A stretch of 64,000 bases of DNA. Origin: UMGS1532 sp045542355 (lineage in GTDB: Bacteria; Bacillota; Clostridia; Oscillospirales; Acutalibacteraceae). Below are positions 58,260 through 64,000 of the stretch, piece by piece. The position numbers and the translations under genes are program-made. Location: NCBI GenBank assembly GCA_045542355.1, contig JAZQKX010000029.1:112597-176596 (forward strand), read 5' to 3'. Position 1 is the first letter of the stretch, and the number at the start of each line of letters is the position of its first letter. The notes below the pieces were generated by a model, which was not told the DNA's origin, made no database searches, and worked only from the letters and a program-made list of their open reading frames with translations.

Positions 58260-61200
58260 TTATGAATATGTCCAATTACCTTCATACATATAGCCAGTAA
58301 ATGAGCGGCTATTTACTCCTAACATATAATCCTCGGTGAATTTTCCTGTAAGCATTACTGGAACTTTTTTACTAGTAAAAGTTGTAGAATAATCAACAGT
58401 ACTAGTACTGCCATTTCGGCAAAACCTAATTCTATATTCGCTATCATATATGAGTGTGTTTGCTGTGTAATTGTAAGAGGAACCTTTAAATGTCGAAATT
58501 TTCCAATTCTTTTCCATAGGAAAATCAACACTAGTCAATCCTGCTTGATAAAAAGCGTGATTACCTATATAAGTTATAGAATCTGGAATGACAATCGTTT
58601 CAAGAGATTGACAACCATAAAAGGCATATGGTTCTATTCTCAATAGATTATCAGATTGAGATACAGTATCTAAACCGATGCAGTTATAAAAAGCATTTAT
58701 GCCAATAACCGTTATACTATCTGGAATTATTACTTTTTGTAATGTTGTTAGATTTTTAAAACCGTCATCTAAAATTTGAGTAACCGCAATTTCATTATAT
58801 GTTTCGGGAATTTCAATAACAGCCTCGTATTTTGCCATTCCACCTGCCATAACACCGTAAGTACCATCTTCAAGTTCGCTGAAAACTAAAATTTCTTTTT
58901 CGTTAGGGTCACTAATAATTTCACTCAAATCGTGTGTTTCGGTAGTATTATCGGTATAGTAAATAATAAGATTTGTGCCTGAAATTTCGGTTTTAACAAT
59001 ACCTCTGCCGGCAAGCGAGGCAAGCCATTCGGTTTCAGAACCTTCAAACCCATTTTTAACTGCGATATCATAGGTGGAATCACCATCAACGCCATCGTTA
59101 CCAGCCGGGCCTTGGGGGCCTTGGGGGCCGGTAGCACCAGTGTCGCCCTTTTCGCCCTTGACTTTTCCAAGTTCAACAAAGGTATCGGAATTGGTGTATT
59201 TGATTTTCAAAATACCATCTTCGATTTTAACTTCTTCTACGCCAACGCCGTCTGCACCTTTAAGAGAGCCGGTAACAGTATGGGCAGTGTTAGCCTCGTC
59301 ATCCATCGTAAAGACAAGCTCAAAGTTATCATTCAATGCGATAGATTTGATTCCTGTACCCTTTTCGCCCTTTTCTCCGCGAATGGAATCTAACGTGGTG
59401 GTGCCGGTATCCGTTTCAATAACAAGCTTATAATCGTCAGTAAGGGTTATGGATTTAATACCATTTCCGTTCTTACCGTCAGCACCATTTTTGCCGTCTT
59501 TACCTGCCGGACCAACAATGGATTTTTCGATAACGATGTCCTCGCCGTATTTCATATCGATAACGAGGTAATTGTTTTCGTTGACGGTGATACCTACGAT
59601 ACCATCGCCGTCTTTACCATCAGTCGCAATAGCAGTTTTACCGGTATCCGCACCATCAATCCACCAGTTACCGTTCGAGCCGATCTCAGGCGTTTTACCG
59701 TTTTCGCCATTAGCACCGTTTTGACCGGTGACTGGTACTTCGGTATCAACGCCATCGATCCACCAAGTACCATCTTGGATATAAGGTGTTTTGCCATTAA
59801 CACCATCCACTCCTTCGGCTCTTACACCTGTGGACTTGCCATCAACATACCAATAACCTTCGATAATTTCGGGAGTTTTACCGTCCGCTCCGTTTTTACC
59901 GTCTGCACCTGTCGCTTTAACATTAAGTGAAGAATAACTATTACCCTTATCGTAAGATACGTACCAATAATTATCTTCACCAATTTTAAGCATAGGTGTA
60001 GTTCCATCCGCACCATTTTGACCGTTACTACCATTGGTTCCATTAGCGCCTGTAGCTTTTACATTTAGAGAAGAATAATTCTCACCGTCATCATAAGAAA
60101 CATACCAGTAATTATCTTCACCGATTTTAAGTAAGGGTGTAATACCTTTATCGCCCTTTTGACCGTCTTCACCTACAGCCTTAGTATTAAACGAGGTGTA
60201 ATTATTACCGTTATCATAAGAAACATACCAATAGTCATTCTCAATCTTCAGAATAGGCGTAATACCGTTAGTACCATTTGTACCGTCTATGCCTTGCGCT
60301 CTTACGTTGGTATTTTGGTCGCCGATATACCAATATCCCTCTTTAATGGTGGGGCTGATTCCGTTATCACCGTCATCTCCCTTATCTCCCTTGGCAGCAC
60401 CAAGTTCAGTATAACTTGTACCTTTATCATAAGATACATACCATTTATCATTTTCAATTTTAAGTTGCGGGGTAATACCATTTTTACCGTCAACGGCAAC
60501 TGCTTTGTAGGGCGTTACAGTGTCGCCGAATTTCCAATATCCATCTTCGGTGATAGAGGGTGTTATACCATCGGCACCTGTAGCATTGCCAAGCTCAGTA
60601 TAAGATGTTCCGTTATCATAAGATACTTTCCATTTACCATCCTCAATAATAAGCTGAGGTGTTATTCCGTCTGCACCCTTTAAGTTTTCAAACTTATAAA
60701 CCTTTTCGCTGTTGGTAAGGGTGATGGTCATCACGCCGTCAGAAAGCGTGATGTTATCAATGCCAACACCGTCAGCACCTTTTTCACCCTGTGCTTTTTG
60801 GGTGGTTTTCTCGGTGCCGATATACCAATAACCGTCATCACTGATGTGCGGTGTGGTACCGTTTATACCCTTCGCTTTAACAGTAGTGGTCTGATCACCT
60901 ATCACCCAGAAACCATCTGCATTGATATACGGAGTATCTCCATCGTTGCCGTTTGTACCGGCAGCTTTAAATGTTGTAACTGTTTCGCTGATGCACCAGA
61001 AGCCCTCATTGTTGATGTAGGGCGTATCGCCGTCTTCACCTTTTTCGCCCATAGCTTTAACACCGGTGTCAGTCGTGCCAATCCACCAGTTGCCGTTCTC
61101 ACCAATTTCGGGAGAGATGCCGTTTTCGCCTTTCAAGCTTTCAATAAATGTCGTTTCGCTATCGGCGTTGGTAAGACCTAACCGTTTTGCCATCTCATAA

Positions 61201-62972
61201 GCAGATTCACCGTCTTGACCTTTGGCACCTGTTGCGCCCTTATCACCAGTAGCCTTTACATTAGTCGTGGTGAAAGTTTTGCCGCCATCGCTAGAAATTT
61301 CCCACATATTTGTAGCCGCATCAATGCGGATTTGCGGAGTAACAGCGTCTTTACCGTTTTCTCCTTTTATACCTTCAGCTATGATACCGGTATTTCTTTC
61401 ACCTATCCACCAAACACCGTCTTTAATTTCGGGGGTGAGACCATCATCGCCATCTACACCATCTTTACCGTTTGCACCTGTGGCTTTAACGCCTGTAGAA
61501 GTATATGTTTCGCCGTTATCGATAGAAACTTCCCATTCATTATCACTGTTTATTCTGATTTTAGGAGAGATGCCATCGGCACCTTTTTCGCCTTTGGCGC
61601 CATTTTGTCCGTCAGCACCTTTTTCACCGGTAGCCTTAACGCCGGTAGAAGTGTAATTGACACCGCCGTCAATGGAGATCTCCCATTCGTTTGTTGTAGA
61701 GTTAATACGAACGACAGGCGAAATGCCATCTTCACCATTAGCACCCTTTAAAGAGGCAAGCCAATTTTCAACGGTTACCGTGGAGGAAACAAGGCCTGTT
61801 TCAACTGCCAGTTCATAAGCAGATTTACCATTCGCCCCGGTAGCACCTTTCAAGGATTCCGTCCACTGTTCATAGGTTAAATTGGGGTTGTTTTCAAGGG
61901 CTACTTCGTACGCCGATTTGCCATTTGCACGAATACCGGTGTCAGTTGTACCGATCCACCAGTTTCCGTTTGTGTCAATATGAGGAGTGAGACCCGCAGC
62001 ACCAGTGGAACCGGCATCACCTTTATCGCCTTTATCTCCCTTGTCGCCTTGGTTACCTTTATCTCCCTTTTCACCTTTATCTCCTTTGTCGCCGGCTTGA
62101 CCTTGCGGACCTTGGGCGGCAATGCCTGTATCAGTTGTACCAATCCACCAATTGCCATCTTTTATGTAAGGGGTATCGCCGGCAGAACCAGTATCACCCT
62201 TGTCACCTTTGTCACCTTTCGCGCCTTTAAGGTTTTCGATCCATTCAGCTTCGCTGGTTGCCGTAGTTTTGCCGGTCAGTACGGCGATTTCATAGGCAGA
62301 AAGGCCGTTCAATCCGCTTGTCCCAACAACCTTGCCGAGATTAACAGTCTTTTCGTCAGAAAAGGACAGCACAAGTTCGCCGGAATCGTTGATGTCAACA
62401 TTCGAAATGCCGATACCATTCTTGCCATTTACGCCATCTTTGCCGTTGGGACCGTCTTTACCATCAGCACCGTCTTGTCCATCAGCACCATCTTTGCCAT
62501 TGGTGCCATCTTTACCGTCGGCACCGGTCTTACCGTCTTGACCGTTGATTCCGTCTTTTCCGTTTACGCCATCAACGCCAACTGCTTTGCCAAGATTTAT
62601 CGTTGTTTCATCGGAAAGAGTCAAAACAAGTTCGCCTTTGGAGTTGAAGGATGCTGTTTTAATTCCAACCGCATCACTGTTCGCCAGTTTTGTGAGTGCA
62701 GTAGTCCATTCGGCTTCTGTTCCCTTATAGCCGCCATCTACTGCAATCTCATAGGCGGATTTACCGGACAGGGATTCAAGCCACTCCTGCACAGTACCTT
62801 TATAGCCATTTTCAACCGCCAATTCGTAGGCCGATAAGCCATTTGTAATAGTAGTTGAAGCAGGGATACTGCCTTTTTTGCGGATGATCGTTGCTGTGCC
62901 GAAAGAAATGCCAATCATAAGCACGATGGCAACGATCACTGAGAGTGTTTTTTTGAGTAATGATCCTTTCAT
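58260..62972 (-). CDS. giant collagen-like protein with C-terminal leucine-rich repeats
   Basis: A 1570-residue surface protein. Residues about 8-27 form an export/anchor helix. Two modules of the SAYELAVENGYKGT..EWLESLSG type follow, and this module recurs several times later. The middle (about 120-1330) alternates Gly-X-Y collagen stretches (GEKGDKGDKG) with about 25 short beta units such as WYVSYDxGxSYxxL and GYWYIGDxxT. Residues about 1380-1490 are BspA-type leucine-rich repeats (VIIPDSITVIGINAFYNC). No sorting motif is present, so it is probably held by the N-terminal helix. It may be an adhesin. The promoter at 63019-63047 is bracketed by two operator sites. Confidence 0.88.
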   Translation of the reverse strand: MKGSLLKKTLSVIVAIVLMIGISFGTATIIRKKGSIPASTTITNGLSAYELAVENGYKGTVQEWLESLSGKSAYEIAVDGGYKGTEAEWTTALTKLANSDAVGIKTASFNSKGELVLTLSDETTINLGKAVGVDGVNGKDGINGQDGKTGADGKDGTNGKDGADGQDGADGKDGPNGKDGVNGKNGIGISNVDINDSGELVLSFSDEKTVNLGKVVGTSGLNGLSAYEIAVLTGKTTATSEAEWIENLKGAKGDKGDKGDTGSAGDTPYIKDGNWWIGTTDTGIAAQGPQGQAGDKGDKGEKGDKGNQGDKGDKGDKGDAGSTGAAGLTPHIDTNGNWWIGTTDTGIRANGKSAYEVALENNPNLTYEQWTESLKGATGANGKSAYELAVETGLVSSTVTVENWLASLKGANGEDGISPVVRINSTTNEWEISIDGGVNYTSTGVKATGEKGADGQNGAKGEKGADGISPKIRINSDNEWEVSIDNGETYTSTGVKATGANGKDGVDGDDGLTPEIKDGVWWIGERNTGIIAEGIKGENGKDAVTPQIRIDAATNMWEISSDGGKTFTTTNVKATGDKGATGAKGQDGESAYEMAKRLGLTNADSETTFIESLKGENGISPEIGENGNWWIGTTDTGVKAMGEKGEDGDTPYINNEGFWCISETVTTFKAAGTNGNDGDTPYINADGFWVIGDQTTTVKAKGINGTTPHISDDGYWYIGTEKTTQKAQGEKGADGVGIDNITLSDGVMTITLTNSEKVYKFENLKGADGITPQLIIEDGKWKVSYDNGTSYTELGNATGADGITPSITEDGYWKFGDTVTPYKAVAVDGKNGITPQLKIENDKWYVSYDKGTSYTELGAAKGDKGDDGDNGISPTIKEGYWYIGDQNTNVRAQGIDGTNGTNGITPILKIENDYWYVSYDNGNNYTSFNTKAVGEDGQKGDKGITPLLKIGEDNYWYVSYDDGENYSSLNVKATGANGTNGSNGQNGADGTTPMLKIGEDNYWYVSYDKGNSYSSLNVKATGADGKNGADGKTPEIIEGYWYVDGKSTGVRAEGVDGVNGKTPYIQDGTWWIDGVDTEVPVTGQNGANGENGKTPEIGSNGNWWIDGADTGKTAIATDGKDGDGIVGITVNENNYLVIDMKYGEDIVIEKSIVGPAGKDGKNGADGKNGNGIKSITLTDDYKLVIETDTGTTTLDSIRGEKGEKGTGIKSIALNDNFELVFTMDDEANTAHTVTGSLKGADGVGVEEVKIEDGILKIKYTNSDTFVELGKVKGEKGDTGATGPQGPQGPAGNDGVDGDSTYDIAVKNGFEGSETEWLASLAGRGIVKTEISGTNLIIYYTDNTTETHDLSEIISDPNEKEILVFSELEDGTYGVMAGGMAKYEAVIEIPETYNEIAVTQILDDGFKNLTTLQKVIIPDSITVIGINAFYNCIGLDTVSQSDNLLRIEPYAFYGCQSLETIVIPDSITYIGNHAFYQAGLTSVDFPMEKNWKISTFKGSSYNYTANTLIYDSEYRIRFCRNGSTSTVDYSTTFTSKKVPVMLTGKFTEDYMLGVNSRSFTGYMYEGNWTYS

Positions 62973-63001
62973 TTTTTATACCTCCGTAACGTAAATACAA
63001 G

Positions 63002-63071
63002 TTAGTTATATATCACTAATTATACATCATTCGACAGGATAAGTCAACGGCTATTAGTGATAAATAACTAA
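63002..63071. promoter_or_regulatory. two operator sites flanking the collagen-like gene promoter
   Basis: TTAGTTATATATCACTAA (63002-63019) and TTAGTGATAAATAACTAA (63054-63071) are near-perfect inverted copies of each other and internally near-palindromic. One covers the start-site side of the -10 box; the other lies just upstream of the -35 box. A third copy, TTAACGATATATAACTAA, is at 63759-63776. They are probably binding sites for one of the two Xre-type regulators. Confidence 0.75.
63019..63047 (-). promoter_or_regulatory. promoter of the collagen-like protein gene
   Basis: Reverse strand: TTGACT (63047-63042), 17 bases, TATAAT (63024-63019). It is a near-consensus sigma-A promoter, so strong unless repressed. 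Confidence 0.8.
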
Positions 63072-63133
63072 CAAAGAATTTTATAGTGATTTATCATCTA
63101 TATATAGAAATACTAACTATGTAGGTGATATGT

Positions 63134-63376
63134 ATGGGTATTTGCGAATTTACAGTTAACAGAATTTATGAGCTTTGTCGTGAGCGTAAAATTACACCGA
63201 ATGCTCTTAGTTATATGTGCGGTATTCCGCAAGCTACCATTAAAAGCATTTTGAATGGTGAGAGCAAGAATCCCGGTATAGTAACCCTTAAAAAGATTTG
63301 TGATGGTCTCGAGATCACAGTAATGGAGTTTTTTGATACGCCCGAATATAAAGAACTCGAACAAGAACTTAAGTAA
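63134..63376 (+). CDS. Xre/Cro-type helix-turn-helix regulator
   Basis: An 80-residue DNA-binding protein. A single HTH_3 domain: VNRIYELCRERKITPNALSYMCGIPQATIKSILNG, with the recognition helix PQATIKSIL, then IVTLKKICDGLEITVMEFF. No other domain is present. ATG 63134 follows AGGTGAT; GTG 63125 lies within that ribosome site. It is divergent from the collagen-like gene, with two operators between them, so it is the leading candidate to repress that gene and itself. Eight bases overlap the DUF6809 gene end to end. Confidence 0.88.
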   Translation: MGICEFTVNRIYELCRERKITPNALSYMCGIPQATIKSILNGESKNPGIVTLKKICDGLEITVMEFFDTPEYKELEQELK

Positions 63377-63626
63377 TAAATTCTTTTGAGGCCTTTGCGC
63401 CTAGTTTGCATGCATTAAAAAAAGCATCTTTAACTTCTAAAAAGTGTATCTGGGAGGTAAGTTCAAATAACTCCTCAAAACTTTTTGTTTGGTCTTCGTT
63501 TAACTTGTTTCTGAGTTCTTTCTCTTTTTGAAGTGCACTTTTAGCGAGGGCAGAATACTCGGGATTTGATGCAATGTTATGCTCGGAAAGATAGTCAGAA
63601 AACAGTTTGTTAATGATTTTTTCCAT
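63369..63626 (-). CDS. DUF6809-type small helical protein
   Basis: An 85-residue all-helical protein: MEKIINKLFSDYL at the start, LAKSALQKEKELRNKLNEDQTKSFEELFELTSQIH in the middle and FFNACKLGAKAS at the end, a pattern of the DUF6809 family found in integrative elements of Clostridia. Function is unknown. It is convergent with the Xre gene; GGAGGTAA precedes its ATG. Confidence 0.7.
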   Translation of the reverse strand: MEKIINKLFSDYLSEHNIASNPEYSALAKSALQKEKELRNKLNEDQTKSFEELFELTSQIHFLEVKDAFFNACKLGAKASKEFIT

Positions 63627-63707
63627 TTAGTTACCTCCGTTCTTATCTTAAATGTAATTCATTAACACTAAAAAGTCTTATGCTGACAGCATAGAAAAAG
63701 AAAAAAT

Positions 63708-63740
63708 GCCGTACTTTGTCGTAAGTTGACAAAGCACGGC
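63708..63740. other. stem-loop overlapping the promoter of the last gene
   Basis: A 13-bp stem with one mismatch (63708-63720 / 63728-63740). On the reverse strand ATTTTTTC follows, giving a terminator form; on the forward strand it covers the -35 box at 63726. It may end a reverse transcript entering from the right and may also be a protein-binding site. Confidence 0.5.
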
Positions 63741-63754
63741 TTGTTTATTATAAT
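63726..63754 (+). promoter_or_regulatory. consensus promoter of the last gene
   Basis: TTGACA (63726-63731), 17 bases, TATAAT (63749-63754), a perfect sigma-A consensus. The third operator copy, 63759-63776, covers the expected start site. Confidence 0.85.
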
Positions 63755-63805
63755 GATATTAACGATATATAACTAATTTATAAAGAATTAAATTTGGTGT
63801 TGCTT

Positions 63806-64000
63806 ATGGTAAAAGATACTTCAAAAATCGTAGAAGAACTCGGCCTTAGTCCCGATTTCAAGACCTTTTATAGTGAAAATAAAGACTATATGGTTAAAGA
63901 GGATTTGTCACAGCTTTTAGATGAATTAATCGCAAAATATGACCTAAAAAAATCACAGGTTATTCGTGCGGCAGAGATGAGTGAAGTTTACGCTTATCAG
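63806..64000 (+). CDS. helix-turn-helix regulator (N-terminal part, runs off the window)
   Basis: The first 65 residues of a longer protein. MVKDTSKIVEELGLSPDFKTFYSENKDYM is followed by LSQLLDELIAKYDLKKSQVIRAAEMSEVYAYQ, the beginning of an HTH domain of the type found in short regulators next to serine/threonine kinase genes in Clostridia. What follows cannot be seen. A consensus promoter with an operator copy precedes it, suggesting autoregulation or shared control with the collagen-like gene. Confidence 0.75.
   Translation, partial: MVKDTSKIVEELGLSPDFKTFYSENKDYMVKEDLSQLLDELIAKYDLKKSQVIRAAEMSEVYAYQ

Larger units (their letters stand above)
54717..64000. mobile_element. serine-recombinase element integrated in cwlD (left end; continues past the window)
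   Basis: It starts at the break in cwlD and contains a large serine recombinase in the end position usual for such elements, lower-GC non-coding DNA with repeats, a giant collagen-like surface protein, two Xre-type regulators and a DUF6809 protein. No conjugation, capsid or replication gene is seen in these 9.3 kb, so its class (prophage, integrative conjugative element or cargo island) is open. Confidence 0.75.

Noticed and set aside
61980..62837. A 285-residue forward frame, plus several shorter forward frames in 59-62 kb
   Set aside because: All are shadows of the repetitive Gly/Asp-rich codons of the collagen-like gene on the other strand.
58260..62972. Phage tail fibre as the identity of the collagen-like protein
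   Set aside because: Collagen and SAYELAV modules do occur in tail fibres, but an N-terminal export helix, BspA repeats and the absence of any phage structural gene nearby favour a surface protein.

Overview
The window is chromosomal DNA from a spore-forming, obligately anaerobic, probably gut-dwelling member of the Clostridia, most like the Oscillospiraceae/Ruminococcaceae. The evidence is an IspH-ribosomal protein S1 fusion, a cotJABC spore-coat operon, cwlD, a flavodiiron/rubredoxin/ferritin oxygen-defence operon, a type I dockerin, an SPxTG-type wall-sorting tail, and sigma-A promoters of TTGACA-17-TATAAT type with strong Shine-Dalgarno sites. The assignment is inferred from gene content; no 16S rRNA gene is present.

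Layout. 1-5.2 kb: a forward operon of a membrane protein, a BaiN/YhiN flavoprotein, cmk, plsC and ispH-rpsA. 5.3-12.1 kb: a structured leader RNA before a small AbrB-like gene, an AraC regulator, rpmB (reverse), then an aldose epimerase-like / HAD phosphatase / MFS / dCMP deaminase / FkbM methyltransferase / pyrR run. 12.1-25.9 kb: a surface-carbohydrate island with an orphan solute-binding lipoprotein, a clan GH-A-like secreted protein, a 2023-residue wall-anchored protein built of discoidin-like modules, an AraC regulator, and a dockerin-bearing SGNH esterase. 26-41 kb: housekeeping and stress genes (LUD protein, D,D-carboxypeptidase, pgi, tRNA-Ser, ZIP transporter, the rubredoxin/ferritin/flavodiiron operon, gatCAB, smpB-ssrA, glpK). 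Just downstream of ssrA lies a 0.5-kb patch of palindromic repeats. 41-54 kb: a lipoprotein amidase, DUF1294, a polysaccharide deacetylase, the reverse pgk-tpiA-gpmI glycolysis operon, trmL, a manA remnant, a second copy of the structured leader RNA, a CDF zinc exporter, cotJABC and radA.

54.7-64 kb: an integrated element that has split cwlD. Only the 3' part of cwlD remains, and it abuts a large serine recombinase. The element carries AT-rich non-coding DNA with repeats and a possible short RNA, a 1570-residue collagen-like/leucine-rich-repeat surface protein, two Xre-type regulators and a DUF6809 protein. One 18-bp operator motif occurs three times around its promoters. The far end lies beyond the window.

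The least expected signals are four. (1) Two leader RNAs 45 kb apart share a pseudoknot/antiterminator/terminator architecture and identical sequence blocks in front of unrelated genes. (2) cwlD, a sporulation gene, is interrupted by a serine-recombinase element, the arrangement known from skin-type developmental excision. (3) An array of differing short hairpins is joined by a constant GATGATATAC linker next to ssrA. (4) A promoter is bracketed by operators in the collagen-protein module. None was tested by a search; all were read directly from the sequence.
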